This document shows, piece after piece, positions 35,226 to 44,827 of a stretch of 64,000 bases of DNA. The stretch is from Falsochrobactrum tianjinense (GTDB taxonomy: Bacteria > Pseudomonadota > Alphaproteobacteria > Rhizobiales > Rhizobiaceae). Numbering within the stretch: position 1 is the stretch's first letter; each line of letters starts with the position of its first letter. The position numbers and the translations under genes were made by a program. The stretch covers positions 287,026 to 351,025 of the forward strand of contig NZ_JAHRVA010000004.1 in assembly GCF_019100495.1 (NCBI RefSeq), written 5' to 3'. The notes below the pieces were generated by a model. The model made no database searches, was not told the origin of the DNA, and worked only from the letters and a program-made list of their open reading frames with translations.

Positions 35226-36107
35226 ATGTCCGTTTCTTCTCATGATATCGAAAGCCGCATTACCTATGTGAATGGCGAATATATCGCCGCACGCGACGCA
35301 CGCATTTCCATCTTCGACCGCGGTTTTCTGTTTGGCGACGGAATTTACGAAGTTACCGCCGTTCTGGACGGCAAGCTGGTGGACAGCCCCGCCCATATGG
35401 CGCGCCTGCGCCGCTCCACTGGCGAAATCGGCATTTCCATCCCCTGGAGCGAAGAAGAACTCGTCACCATCGAACATGAGTTGATCCGCCGCAATGACCT
35501 GACCGAAGGTCTCATCTATCTTCAGGTAACACGCGGCGACGGGCGCGACCGCGATTTCGTCGCTCAGAACGACGTACGGCCTTCAATCATTCTCTTTACT
35601 CAGTCGAAAAATCTTGTCGGCAAGCCGCAAATGACAACCGGCATAAGTGTGCTTTCGCTGGACGATTTGCGCTGGAAGCGCCGCGACATCAAGACCGTCT
35701 GCCTCCTGCCTCAGGCGCGGGCCAAGGAAATCGCCAAAAATGCCGGCTGCGAGGAAGCCTGGATGATCGAGGACGGCTATGTCACCGAAGGTGCATCCTC
35801 GACGGCTTATATACTCACGCGAGATGATGTGATCGTCACGCGCCCGAACAGCAATCTGGTCCTGCCCGGCTGCACCCGTCATTCCCTGCTGCAACTCATT
35901 ACCGAAACCGGCATAAAGCTGGAAGAGCGCGCTTTTACGCTTGATGAGGCTTATGCGGCCAAGGAAGCGTTCCTCACCAGCGCCAGTTCTTTTGTCACGC
36001 CCGTAACGCAGATCGACGGCAAGCCGGTGAATGACGGAAAGCCCGGTCTGGTAGCGAAGCGGCTAGGCGAAATCTATCTCGATTATGCGCGACGCACCGC
36101 CATCTGA
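35226..36107 (+). CDS. dat: D-amino acid transaminase
   Basis: Class IV PLP transaminase, 293 residues, that moves the amino group between D-alanine/D-glutamate and keto acids. Features are FDRGFLFGDGIYEV (about 30-43), the PLP lysine at Lys156 (RRDIKTVCLLPQ), Glu188 (VTEGASS) and GCTRHSLLQL for the cofactor phosphate. The ATG at 35226 has AGGA about ten bases upstream. Branched-chain aminotransferase and aminodeoxychorismate lyase are related folds, but ITYVNGEYIAARDARIS and the GRDR loop favour Dat. It adds to the alr, dadA and D-aminopeptidase genes nearby as part of D-amino acid use. Confidence 0.88.
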   Translation: MSVSSHDIESRITYVNGEYIAARDARISIFDRGFLFGDGIYEVTAVLDGKLVDSPAHMARLRRSTGEIGISIPWSEEELVTIEHELIRRNDLTEGLIYLQVTRGDGRDRDFVAQNDVRPSIILFTQSKNLVGKPQMTTGISVLSLDDLRWKRRDIKTVCLLPQARAKEIAKNAGCEEAWMIEDGYVTEGASSTAYILTRDDVIVTRPNSNLVLPGCTRHSLLQLITETGIKLEERAFTLDEAYAAKEAFLTSASSFVTPVTQIDGKPVNDGKPGLVAKRLGEIYLDYARRTAI

Positions 36108-36133
36108 AACGACAGCGGTGCCGCGAATTTTGT

Positions 36134-37939
36134 TTAGTGATTGTCGCGCGGCAACCCGCGAAGATGCGCAATATCCTGATATTTAACCGCATTTTCCAGC
36201 ACCGCGCCGGTCTCCATCTGGCCAACCACGGCACGCTGGATTTCCTGCCACGGCGTCTGGCTTTCAGGATATTTAAAGCCACCAGCAGCTTCCAGCTCCA
36301 TGCGGCGTGCGGCCAGTTCCTCGTCCGAAATCAGAATATCCGCCGTGCCGCGACCAATATCGATCCGTACCCGGTCGCCGGTTTTAAGCAGTGCCAGACC
36401 GCCTCCCGCAGCGGCTTCGGGCGAAGCGTTGAGGATGGAGGGCGAACCGGACGTGCCGGACTGGCGGCCATCGCCGATGCAGGGCAGCGACGTGATACCC
36501 CTTTTCAGAAGATAGTCCGGCGCGCGCATATTGACGACTTCCGCTGCCCCCGGATAGCCGATCGGACCCGCGCCACGCATGAAAAGCACCGTGTGCTCGT
36601 CGATCTCAAGCGTCGGATCGTCGATGCGCTCATGATAGTCTTCCGGTCCGTCGAACACCACTGCCTTGCCCTCAAAGGCATCGGGGTCTTTCACATCGGA
36701 AAGATAGCGCTCGCGAAACTCTTGCGAAATGACACTGAGTTTCATGATCGCCGAGGAGAAAAGATTGCCGCGCAAAACACGGAAACCGGCATGTTTCTTC
36801 AAGGGCTGGTCATAAGTCTTGATGACGTTATGATCTTCGATGGTCGCCGCCTTGCAGTTTTCGCCGATCGTCTTGCCGTTGACGGTGATGGCATCTTCGT
36901 TGATGAGGCCCTGCCCCATCAATTGATTGACCACCGCAGGCACGCCGCCCGCATGATAATAATCCTCGCCAAGATACTCGCCCGCCGGCTGAAGATTGAC
37001 GAGAAGCGGAATTTCCTCGCCATATTTCTGCCAGTCATCAACTGTCAGTTCGACACCCACATGCCGCGCCAGCGCATTGAGATGGATCGGCGCATTGGTC
37101 GAGCCGCCAATGGCGGAATTGACCCTAACCGCATTGATGAAGGCTTCTTTGGTTAGAATATCGGAAGGCTTCAGATCTTCATGCACCATTTCGACAATGC
37201 GGCGTCCGGTAAGATAAGCTATTTCCTGACGGTCGCGATACGGAGCCGGAATCGCCGCCGACCCCGGCAGTTGCATGCCCAGCGCTTCGGCCAGCGAATT
37301 CATGGTCGTAGCCGTGCCCATCGTATTGCAATAGCCGGTAGAGGGGGCTGAAGAAGCGACCAGCTTGACGAAGCCCTGATAATCGATCTCGCCCTTGGCA
37401 AGCAGCTCGCGCGCTTTCCAGACGATGGTGCCTGACCCTGTGCGCTCGCCCCGGAACCAGCCATTGAGCATCGGCCCGACCGAAAGCGCGATGGCTGGAA
37501 TATTGACCGTAGCGGCTGCCATCAGGCAGGCGGGCGTAGTCTTGTCACAGCCGATGGTAAGCACGACGCCATCAAGCGGATAGCCATAAAGCACTTCCAC
37601 GAGGCCCAGATAGGCAAGATTGCGGTCAAGCCCGGCGGTCGGCCGCTTGCCGGTTTCCTGAATGGGATGGACCGGAAATTCGATAACGATGCCGCCTGCC
37701 TCGCGCACGCCTTCGCGCACCCGTTTGGCCAGTTCCAGATGATGACGGTTACAGGGCGAAAGATCTGAACCCGTTTGCGCAATGCCAATGATCGGACGGC
37801 CTGATTGCAGCTCTTCCTGGCTGAGACCGTAATTCATATAGCGCTCCAGATAGAGCGCAGTCATATCGACATTATCCGGATTATCGAACCATGCGCGCGA
37901 GCGCAGTTTTGGCAGTTTTGGAGAAACGGGCTTGTTCAT
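36134..37939 (-). CDS. IlvD/Edd family dehydratase, probable pentonate dehydratase
   Basis: Iron-sulfur dehydratase of 601 residues related to dihydroxy-acid dehydratase, L-arabinonate and D-xylonate dehydratases. Cluster cysteines are in [21 protein letters not shown] and [16 protein letters not shown]. The ATG at 37939 begins [20 protein letters not shown], typical of the sugar-acid group rather than IlvD. It is 60 bases downstream of an AraD1/XylX-type FAH protein on the same strand, which would take the 2-keto-3-deoxy pentonate further, so arabinonate or xylonate is the likely substrate. The following semialdehyde dehydrogenase is not adjacent. Confidence 0.88.
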   Translation of the reverse strand: MNKPVSPKLPKLRSRAWFDNPDNVDMTALYLERYMNYGLSQEELQSGRPIIGIAQTGSDLSPCNRHHLELAKRVREGVREAGGIVIEFPVHPIQETGKRPTAGLDRNLAYLGLVEVLYGYPLDGVVLTIGCDKTTPACLMAAATVNIPAIALSVGPMLNGWFRGERTGSGTIVWKARELLAKGEIDYQGFVKLVASSAPSTGYCNTMGTATTMNSLAEALGMQLPGSAAIPAPYRDRQEIAYLTGRRIVEMVHEDLKPSDILTKEAFINAVRVNSAIGGSTNAPIHLNALARHVGVELTVDDWQKYGEEIPLLVNLQPAGEYLGEDYYHAGGVPAVVNQLMGQGLINEDAITVNGKTIGENCKAATIEDHNVIKTYDQPLKKHAGFRVLRGNLFSSAIMKLSVISQEFRERYLSDVKDPDAFEGKAVVFDGPEDYHERIDDPTLEIDEHTVLFMRGAGPIGYPGAAEVVNMRAPDYLLKRGITSLPCIGDGRQSGTSGSPSILNASPEAAAGGGLALLKTGDRVRIDIGRGTADILISDEELAARRMELEAAGGFKYPESQTPWQEIQRAVVGQMETGAVLENAVKYQDIAHLRGLPRDNH

Positions 37940-37999
37940 ATCAGCGTCCTGTTGGGTAAGGGACCGCCATATGATGGCCCCGGTGCCTGATTGTTGCCA

Positions 38000-38992
38000 T
38001 TACAATGCGCGTATGACGATCTTTTCCTCTGCCGCCTGTCCGAGCCGGTTGATAAGCGGATAATGGAACGGGTTTGCGGAAATCTCGAACTGGTCGCCTG
38101 GCCCGGTCTTCACCCCTTCGGAGAAGGACAGTGTCGCCGTCCCGAAGAAATGGACATGAATATCGCCCGGACGGCGGAAGAGTTCGTATTTGAAATGATG
38201 GTGTTCCAGATTGGCGATGGTGTGCGACATGTTTGCCTCGCCCGAAAGGAACGGCTTCTCAAAAATCACCTCGTCACCGCGGCGGATGCGCGAGACACCT
38301 TCCACATGTTCAGGCAGTTCACCGACATAAAGCTCCGCCCCAAGCGATGCCTGCCGCAGTTTGGAATGGGCCAGCCAGAGATAATTCTGCTTTTCCGTCA
38401 CATGGTCGGAAAACTCGTTGGCAAGGCAGAAACCCAGCCGGAAAGGCGTCCCGTCAGGGCCGATCAGATAGATGCCGGCCAGTTCCGGCTCCTCGCCGCC
38501 ATCCTCCGCAAATGACGGCGAGAGAAATTCTTCGCCCGTTGCGACCAGCGCCGAGCCATCGCCCTTGTAGAACCATTCCGGCTGCACGCCGGTTTCGCCG
38601 GGCTTGGGCTTGCCGCCCTCAACCCCCATCAGGAACATGCGCATGGAATCAGTCGGCTTTTCAGCAGCCTGTGCCGCCTTGTGCATCTTGTCGCGGCCAT
38701 CAGCGGAACCCAGATGGGTCAGCCCCGTACCGGCGACGATCATATGGGCCGGATCGCCATGGGTGACAGGCAGGCCGACACGGCCAGAGGCAATCGCTGC
38801 ATCCAGATCGACAGTTTCGCCCTTGCCGTTGCGTGCTACCTGTTCGGCGAGGCTGATGCCGGCGGTGATCGCGGCCATAGCCAGCTCATAAGTTGTCGCA
38901 GCATTCTTTACGACATGGGCAACGCCATCGTCCCCACACGCGGCCACACGCGCTTCACCGCTCTCATCGCGAAACTGTACCAGACGTAACAT
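38000..38992 (-). CDS. AraD1/FAH family 2-keto-3-deoxy-pentonate dehydratase
   Basis: FAH-fold enzyme of 330 residues, most like the AraD1/XylX group that dehydrates 2-keto-3-deoxy-L-arabinonate or D-xylonate to alpha-ketoglutarate semialdehyde. Family segments are PEWFYKGDGSALVATGEEF, PELAGIYLIGPDG, FCLANEFSDHVTEKQNYLWL (cut at 20) and GDIHVHFFGTATLSF with metal-site residues. The frame opens at 39055, but the ATG at 38992 has a perfect AGGAGG. A heptamer tandem repeat lies just upstream at 39007-39031. It is followed by the pentonate dehydratase gene in one operon. Confidence 0.85.
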   Translation of the reverse strand: MLRLVQFRDESGEARVAACGDDGVAHVVKNAATTYELAMAAITAGISLAEQVARNGKGETVDLDAAIASGRVGLPVTHGDPAHMIVAGTGLTHLGSADGRDKMHKAAQAAEKPTDSMRMFLMGVEGGKPKPGETGVQPEWFYKGDGSALVATGEEFLSPSFAEDGGEEPELAGIYLIGPDGTPFRLGFCLANEFSDHVTEKQNYLWLAHSKLRQASLGAELYVGELPEHVEGVSRIRRGDEVIFEKPFLSGEANMSHTIANLEHHHFKYELFRRPGDIHVHFFGTATLSFSEGVKTGPGDQFEISANPFHYPLINRLGQAAEEKIVIRAL

Positions 38993-39006
38993 CAAACCTC
39001 CTAAAA

Positions 39007-39031
39007 GCGCCACGCGCCACGCGCCACGCGC
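39007..39031. repeat. Heptamer tandem repeat GCGCCAC, 3.6 copies
   Basis: GCGCCAC at 39007-39013, 39014-39020, 39021-39027 and a partial GCGC to 39031. On the minus strand it is GTGGCGC repeated, ending a few bases before the AGGAGG of the AraD1 gene (38998-39003). It could expand or contract by slippage. Confidence 0.85.
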
Positions 39032-39056
39032 ATAAGATCGCCCAAAACCAGTCAAT

Positions 39057-40616
39057 TCAAGCGATTTTTACATAATCCATATTGCGTGCAAGCCAGCAAC
39101 CTAGCTTCAATCCTGTAATTTCGCCAGCCTCGTTGCGATGGAATACAAGCTTCCATTCGCCGGGAGAGGGTGCGTCCATCGAACGCTGAACCGGCAGCAG
39201 CCAGACATCCGGACCGGCGCTGTAAAGCGGATGCATATCGCTTTTGCCTAAAAAACCTTCAAACGCTCCGTAGAATGCTCCCCCCTGCGCTACCAGAAGG
39301 AGATCGGTCTCAAGCTCGCTGCAATGATAGCGCCCTGCAATATCCTGCCGCACATCACCAGCAAGGCGCTTCATGTCGAGTTTCAGGTTCTCGCTTTCGC
39401 GCTCCAGGTAAATCAGATCGCCCTTGCGTCTGATTCGGGTGAGTTCCGAACCAGCCATGTCCTTGCCAGTCACATCCAGAGTTTCAGGACTGGTGCCGAA
39501 CCGCGCCCTGATTTGTCCCCGTCCGGCATCGTCCAGTGTCAAAACCAGCCCGGTTTTCTCATCCAGCCACGAGCCGAACCAGCCCGCATCGGCCTCGGCC
39601 CGATGCACTTCATCGCACTTTGTCCCAAGAGCGATCTTCATCATTTTCAGCGCAGCATCGGAGGCTCCGCCTTCAAAATTGAACATGGCGATGGTCGATA
39701 TGCGTTCGTCCGCGCAATGCCAGCGCTGGCAGCGCCAGCCGCGCAGCGCCCCGCCATGACCGGTCAGCCGGGCGTCGCCAGCCTGCTCGAATTTCAGGCC
39801 GAAGCCATAGGACGCGGGCATACCGTCCCGAAAAGTTTGTGGGCCGCTCAATCGCCGGTAAATCCCATTCTCCTCATCGCGCGTGGCATCGATAAACCAC
39901 TCCCAGGCGATCATGTCATCGAGTGAAGCGCAAATACCGGCATCCCCCGCCCAATGAATCCGGTTTATGGCGGGCAGAAAGCCGCGCAGCGTATCGCCTT
40001 CATAGCCGGTGCATTCGGTAAACAGCGCAGTGTCGGGGATCAGTTCCGCTGTTTTCATCTCCGCAGGCGCAAAAATACGCTCGGATAGAAGCTCAACCAG
40101 CGACCGGCCCGTATGCTGCTCGATCAGATCAGCCAGAATACGGAAATTGCCATTGGAGTAGGAGTAATGCGTTCCGGGGGCAAAATGCGTGGTTTGCAAG
40201 CGCCGCAGCAGGCTTTGCGCCTCTTCCGGCAAGAACACGCCTTGCGGATCGGCGCCGCACAGAACCGTCAGCGCCCAGTAATCTCGAAGGCCAGACTGAT
40301 TGTTGCAAAGGTCACGCACACTCGGGAGTTCATCGACAAATCTGTCCAGATAAGCCGCCAGCGCATCATCCAGTTCCTCCGGCGCACCGATAGCATCCAG
40401 CAGGACCGCGCAGGTGAACTGCTTGCTGATTGAACAGATCGGCATTCGCGTCTGCGCCGTCATCGGCGTGCGCGCCGCCAGATCGGCATAGCCCCATGCA
40501 TGACGCAGGACCACTTCGCCATCCTTCACCACTGCTACCGCGCCGCCCGGTCCCTTATATTGCTGCGGAATGGTGCGGACAAAAGCTTCAACGGCGGAAA
40601 GATCAGATTGGCTCAT
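39057..40616 (-). CDS. dap: D-aminopeptidase, serine type
   Basis: Releases N-terminal D-amino acids from peptides; penicillin-recognising serine enzyme with extra C-terminal barrels. Starting at ATG 40616 gives 519 residues and places Ser62 and Lys65 (CSISKQ), Tyr153-Ser-Asn155 (YSYSN) and His287 (TGHGGA) at the numbers I recall for Ochrobactrum anthropi Dap; a longer start at 40643 would not. The C-terminal half has the lipocalin-like domains ([34 protein letters not shown]) with the gamma-loop. It lies between DUF72 and the pentonate genes on the same strand. D-peptides from the cell wall or host are the likely substrates. Confidence 0.93.
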   Translation of the reverse strand: MSQSDLSAVEAFVRTIPQQYKGPGGAVAVVKDGEVVLRHAWGYADLAARTPMTAQTRMPICSISKQFTCAVLLDAIGAPEELDDALAAYLDRFVDELPSVRDLCNNQSGLRDYWALTVLCGADPQGVFLPEEAQSLLRRLQTTHFAPGTHYSYSNGNFRILADLIEQHTGRSLVELLSERIFAPAEMKTAELIPDTALFTECTGYEGDTLRGFLPAINRIHWAGDAGICASLDDMIAWEWFIDATRDEENGIYRRLSGPQTFRDGMPASYGFGLKFEQAGDARLTGHGGALRGWRCQRWHCADERISTIAMFNFEGGASDAALKMMKIALGTKCDEVHRAEADAGWFGSWLDEKTGLVLTLDDAGRGQIRARFGTSPETLDVTGKDMAGSELTRIRRKGDLIYLERESENLKLDMKRLAGDVRQDIAGRYHCSELETDLLLVAQGGAFYGAFEGFLGKSDMHPLYSAGPDVWLLPVQRSMDAPSPGEWKLVFHRNEAGEITGLKLGCWLARNMDYVKIA

Positions 40617-40663
40617 TACAGACCCGGGCGACTCAGTTGACATTAATCAGTCGCCACGAGGCA

Positions 40664-41470
40664 TTATTTCAGCCGATCGATCAAGGCCATCGCCGCGTGC
40701 GGGTTATGCGCCTTATAGCCGCTGATGACATAAAGATAGACATCGCGCGCAACATTATCCGAAACGGGCGGCGTTACCGTCTTCAACCCTTCCGGCGCAT
40801 CTCCTGCACTAATAGACCTGACACATCCGGCCCATTGATCCAGTTGCTTGTCACTATAGCCGAGCGGTTCGCTTTCCTTTGTGCCCATGATGCGCAGATA
40901 GGCAAAGGACGCCGTCATGTCGGCAAATTGCGGAAATTTACTATCACCCGCAATAACCATTGCCACTTCATGTTCGCGTAGCAGCGCAATGAACTCGGGT
41001 GAGCCGAAACTTTCATGGCGCACCTCCACCGCATGGCGGACTGCACGTCCCTCAATGCTTTTGGGCAAAAGCTTGAGAAAAGCTTCAAAATCGTCAGGAT
41101 CAAATTTCTTTGTCGCCATGAACTGCCAGTTGATGACACCGAGCTTGTCCTTCAACTCCATCAGCCCGCCGGTCATGAAACGCTCGATTCCCTCACCCGC
41201 TTCCGCAAGCACGCGGCGATTTGTCGAAAAGCGCGGTGCCTTGAGCGAAAAGACAAAACCGTCTGGTGTCTCGTCGCGCCATCGCGCAAAAGTCTGCGGC
41301 TTTTGCGGCCCGTAATAGGTGCTGTTGACCTCAATGGAGGCCAGCTTGCCGGATGCATATTCGAGCTGCCGCTTCTTGGAGAGTTTTTCAGGATAAAAGC
41401 TCTTGTCCCACGGCTCATAGGCCCAGCCGCCAATGCCTATCAGCCTATTGCCGGTTTTCTTGTCGCTCAT
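40664..41470 (-). CDS. DUF72 domain protein (YecE-like)
   Basis: A TIM-barrel-like DUF72 protein of 268 residues of unknown function. Family segments are IGIGGWAYEPWDKSFYPEKL, LEYASGKLASIEVNSTYYG, FSLKAPRF, AVEVRHESFGSPEFIALLRE and FAYLRIMG. The ATG at 41470 has GGAGAGAG upstream; the frame is open to 41503. It lies 47 bases before dap and may be cotranscribed with it. No enzymatic activity is known to me for this family. Confidence 0.88.
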   Translation of the reverse strand: MSDKKTGNRLIGIGGWAYEPWDKSFYPEKLSKKRQLEYASGKLASIEVNSTYYGPQKPQTFARWRDETPDGFVFSLKAPRFSTNRRVLAEAGEGIERFMTGGLMELKDKLGVINWQFMATKKFDPDDFEAFLKLLPKSIEGRAVRHAVEVRHESFGSPEFIALLREHEVAMVIAGDSKFPQFADMTASFAYLRIMGTKESEPLGYSDKQLDQWAGCVRSISAGDAPEGLKTVTPPVSDNVARDVYLYVISGYKAHNPHAAMALIDRLK

Positions 41471-41584
41471 TTCTCTCTCCATACCCCCACGACATGAGTT
41501 CATTAGCTTTGTTCATCATGTTTAAGCTGTATTCATTCTGTCCGCTATGCTGTTATCGGTATGTTTTACCGGAGGAGTAAACAC

Positions 41585-42751
41585 ATGACGGAAACAAAAG
41601 ATCCCGTTGTGATCGCCAGCGCGGTCCGCACGCCGATCGGCAGTTTTCAGGGCGCACTCAAATCCGAAGCCGCAACGGCGCTCGGCGCGGTTGCCATCAG
41701 GCACGCGGTCGCGCGGGCAAAACTCACCCCCGACCAGATCGATGAAGTCATCATGGGCTGCGTGTTGCCCGCAGGACTTGGCCAGGCCCCCGCCCGACAG
41801 GCCGCGATTCATGCGGGCCTTCCGATCGATACTCCCTGCTCCACGGTGAACAAGGTCTGCGGTTCCGGTATGAAAACTATCATGTTCGGAACTGATCTCA
41901 TTGCTGCCGGAAGCGCGAATATCGTGGTTGCGGGCGGCATGGAAAGTATGACCAATGCCCCTTACCTCCTCGATAAGGCGCGCGGCGGCTATCGGGCCGG
42001 ACATGGGCAGATTTACGATCATATGTTCCTTGACGGCCTCGAAGACGCCTATGACAAGGGCCGCGCCATGGGAACTTTCGCGGAAGAAACCGCGCAGCAC
42101 TATCAGTTCGCCCGCGAGCAGCAGGATGAATTTGCATTACGCTCCCTTTCGCGCGCGCTCAAGGCCACCGAGCAAGGCCGGTTCCGCAACGAAATGATCC
42201 CTATCGGCGATCTCGACCGCGACGAACAGCCGACCCGCGCCAAGCCCGAAAAAATCCCCTTGCTCAAGCCTGCCTTCCGCGAGAGTGGTACAGTTACGGC
42301 AGCCAATTCCTCTTCCATTTCCGATGGAGCTGCGGCAATCACGCTGATGCGGCTTTCCACCGCTGAAAAGATTGGTGCCGAGCCGCTTGCAATCATCCGC
42401 GGTCATTCAAGCCACGCGCAACAGCCCGCATGGTTCACCACCGCCCCGGTTGCCGCCATGACCAAGCTTTTCGAGAAAACGGGATGGGCTGCGAGCGATA
42501 TCGACCTTTTTGAAATCAATGAAGCTTTTGCCGTGGTCGTCATGGCCGCGATGCGCGAACTTGATCTGCCGGCCGATAAGGTCAACATTCACGGCGGAGC
42601 TTGCGCGGTTGGCCATCCGATCGGCTGCTCCGGCACACGCATCGTCACCACGCTGCTTCATGCCATGCAACAGAACGGCCTCAAACGCGGCATGGCTTCC
42701 ATCTGTATCGGCGGCGGCGAAGCCACCGCAGTAGCGCTCGAAGCGCTGTGA
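41585..42751 (+). CDS. Acetyl-CoA acetyltransferase (thiolase)
   Basis: Condenses or cleaves two acetyl-CoA/acetoacetyl-CoA, 388 residues. The nucleophilic cysteine is Cys89 region (STVNKVCGSGMK), with INEAFA and the second active-site GGACAVGHPIGCSG near the end. It matches biosynthetic thiolases (AtoB/PhaA-like). The ATG at 41585 has GGAGGAG upstream; the frame is open to 41561. It is divergent from the DUF72 gene and precedes a thiamine-diphosphate enzyme by 66 bases. Without phaB or another CoA gene adjacent, the pathway is not clear. Confidence 0.92.
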   Translation: MTETKDPVVIASAVRTPIGSFQGALKSEAATALGAVAIRHAVARAKLTPDQIDEVIMGCVLPAGLGQAPARQAAIHAGLPIDTPCSTVNKVCGSGMKTIMFGTDLIAAGSANIVVAGGMESMTNAPYLLDKARGGYRAGHGQIYDHMFLDGLEDAYDKGRAMGTFAEETAQHYQFAREQQDEFALRSLSRALKATEQGRFRNEMIPIGDLDRDEQPTRAKPEKIPLLKPAFRESGTVTAANSSSISDGAAAITLMRLSTAEKIGAEPLAIIRGHSSHAQQPAWFTTAPVAAMTKLFEKTGWAASDIDLFEINEAFAVVVMAAMRELDLPADKVNIHGGACAVGHPIGCSGTRIVTTLLHAMQQNGLKRGMASICIGGGEATAVALEAL

Positions 42752-42817
42752 CGGGGAATAAACCAGCTTGAAGCGGCGGCGCTGCCGTCAGGGGGATTGA
42801 AAACAGGAATGCACAAG

Positions 42818-44503
42818 ATGACAAGAAACGGCAATATGCGCACCGGAGGCCAGATATTGGTGGATGCGCTGCGCATCCATGGCGTGGATCGCGTTTTTTG
42901 CGTACCCGGCGAGAGCTATCTCGCCGCACTCGATGCTTTTCACGACGTAAGCGATGAGATCGACCTCATTGTCTGCCGTCAGGAAGGCGGCGCTGCCTAT
43001 ATGGCCGACGCTTATGGCAAACTGACCGGAAAGCCCGGTATCTGCTTCGTCACGCGCGGGCCCGGCGCGACCAATGCTTCGGTCGGCGTTCATACCGCCT
43101 TTCAAGATTCCACGCCGATGCTGCTCTTCATCGGCCAGGTCGCCAGCGATCAGGTCGAGCGTGAAGCTTTTCAGGAAGTCGACTATCGCCGCATGTATGG
43201 CCAGATGGCCAAATGGGTGGTGCAGATCGATGACGTCGCACGCATCCCCGAACTGGTCAGCCAGGCATTCCACCGCGCCGTCAATGGCCGTCCCGGTCCT
43301 GTGGTGATTGCCCTGCCTGAAGACATGCTCACCGATCACTCTACAGTCAGCGATGCCCCCGCCTATAAGCAGGTCGAGATGCATCCGGGCGCAGACCAGT
43401 TGCAGCAGATGAAAGTCCTCGTCGAACAAGCCGAGCGCCCGCTGATGATTGTCGGCGGCGGCGGCTGGACAGCGGATGCAGCCCGCGATCTGCAAAAATT
43501 TGCAGAAAACATGTCGCTTCCGGTCGCAGCCTCCTTCCGCTGTCAGGATATTTTCGACAATGCCCATCCACTGTATGCCGGCGAGATGGGCACATCGATC
43601 AGCCCGAAACTGGCTGGCCGCGTTAAAGACGCCGACCTACTTGTCGTCGTCGGTGCGCGTCTGGGCGAAATGACCACGCAAGGCTATGAACTGATCGATA
43701 TTCCGGTTCCCAAACAGAAGCTTGTCCATATCCATTCCGGCGCAGAAGAACTGGGGCGCGTTTATCATGCCGATATCCCCATCAATGCCAGTATGCCCGC
43801 CTTCGCCAAGGCTGCGGCGCCGCTTGCGCCGATCACCAGCCCCCGCTGGAAGGATTGGGCCGAAAGCGCCAATGCCGATTATCGCGACAATATGCAGACG
43901 TCCGCCATTCCCGGTGCAGTCCAGATGGGCGAGATCATGGAATGGTTGCGCGCGCATCTGCCTGCCGACGCCATCATCACCAATGGCGCGGGCAACTATT
44001 CCGCATGGCCGCACCGCTTCTATCAATATCGCACCTATCGCAGCCAATTGGCCCCGACCAATGGCTCCATGGGTTATGGCGTACCGGCGGCGGTCGCGGC
44101 AAAACTGACCGCGCCTGAACGTGCGGTCGTGGCCTTTGCCGGCGATGGCTGCTTCCTCATGAACGGCCAGGAACTTGCGACTGCTGCGCAATATGGCGCG
44201 AACGCCATTTTCATCGTGGTCAATAACGGCATGTATGGCACGATCCGCATGCATCAGGAGCGAACCTATCCGGGCCGCGTTTCCGGCACCGGCCTTGCAA
44301 ACCCGGATTTCGCCGCCCTTGCGCGCGCCTATGGCCTCCATGGCGAAACGGTGGAAAAAACTGCCGATTTCGCGAGCGCCTTTGAGCGTTGCGAAAAATC
44401 CGGCAAGCCCGGCCTCATCGAAATCTGCATCGACCCCGAAGCGCTTTCACCCAAAATGACCTTGAGCCAGATGCGCGAACAAGGGCTTGCAAAGCAGCGC
44501 TGA
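42818..44503 (+). CDS. Thiamine diphosphate-dependent enzyme, acetolactate synthase-like
   Basis: A 561-residue ThDP enzyme with three domains. The catalytic glutamate is in VCRQEGGAAYMADAYGKLTG; the middle domain has VVGARLGEMTTQGYEL; the cofactor motif GDG...N is GDGCFLMNGQELATAA followed by VVNNGMYG. Related enzymes are acetolactate synthase, benzoylformate decarboxylase and glyoxylate carboligase; the active-site residues do not settle which. Several starts are in frame: TTG 42797, ATG 42809 and ATG 42818; only the last has AGGAA at a normal spacing. It sits after the thiolase and ends with a terminator. Confidence 0.85.
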   Translation: MTRNGNMRTGGQILVDALRIHGVDRVFCVPGESYLAALDAFHDVSDEIDLIVCRQEGGAAYMADAYGKLTGKPGICFVTRGPGATNASVGVHTAFQDSTPMLLFIGQVASDQVEREAFQEVDYRRMYGQMAKWVVQIDDVARIPELVSQAFHRAVNGRPGPVVIALPEDMLTDHSTVSDAPAYKQVEMHPGADQLQQMKVLVEQAERPLMIVGGGGWTADAARDLQKFAENMSLPVAASFRCQDIFDNAHPLYAGEMGTSISPKLAGRVKDADLLVVVGARLGEMTTQGYELIDIPVPKQKLVHIHSGAEELGRVYHADIPINASMPAFAKAAAPLAPITSPRWKDWAESANADYRDNMQTSAIPGAVQMGEIMEWLRAHLPADAIITNGAGNYSAWPHRFYQYRTYRSQLAPTNGSMGYGVPAAVAAKLTAPERAVVAFAGDGCFLMNGQELATAAQYGANAIFIVVNNGMYGTIRMHQERTYPGRVSGTGLANPDFAALARAYGLHGETVEKTADFASAFERCEKSGKPGLIEICIDPEALSPKMTLSQMREQGLAKQR

Positions 44504-44506
44504 TAT

Positions 44507-44534
44507 GTAAACCCCGGCAAAAACCGGGGTTTAC
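44507..44534 (+). terminator. Terminator-like hairpin after the ThDP gene
   Basis: GTAAACCCCGG (44507-44517), loop CAAAAA, CCGGGGTTTAC (44524-44534). Perfect 11-base stem with a weak T-tract (ATTCTC). Confidence 0.75.
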
Positions 44535-44609
44535 ATTCTCTACAACTCTCATCGAAGATAAACGTCATGCAGAAGCGAAAGGGAAAAAATAATTTAAAAC
44601 AATAGAATA

Positions 44610-44648
44610 GGAAGAAATTTCTTTTCTGTGTCCGGGTGTATTTCTTCC
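44610..44648. other. Inverted repeat upstream of the small peptide frame
   Basis: GGAAGAAAT (44610-44618) and ATTTCTTCC (44640-44648) form a perfect 9-base inverted repeat with a 21-base spacer. It lies 75 bases upstream of the possible peptide gene at 44723 and is the only structured piece in the otherwise empty 44535-44722 stretch. Function unknown; a protein site is possible. Confidence 0.35.
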
Positions 44649-44722
44649 GGCAAGACAATTTAGGGTAGACATTCCACTGCAAGTCGAAGATAACACCCGC
44701 CAATTATAGCGGGGGAAACGGC

Positions 44723-44812
44723 TTGAGATCTCTTAATTTATGGATAATCGGCTTCGGCTTTTTGGCATTGGCCACAAGCTGCGTATTCGCCTATTACGGT
44801 CATATGTACTAA
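44723..44812 (+). CDS. Possible small single-pass membrane peptide, 29 residues
   Basis: TTG at 44723 opens a 29-codon frame ending TAA at 44812. The peptide runs MRSLNLWIIGFGFLALATSC then VFAYYGHMY: one long hydrophobic helix with an aromatic C-terminal end. GGGGGAAACG precedes the start at 5-8 bases, a plausible ribosome site. It is too short for ordinary gene callers. It stands between the ThDP gene terminator and the convergent LysR gene (stop 44828), so it would need its own promoter. The hydrophobic pattern and site suggest a real small protein, but the length makes chance possible. Confidence 0.4.
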   Translation: MRSLNLWIIGFGFLALATSCVFAYYGHMY

Positions 44813-44827
44813 GCGCAGGACAAAGGA

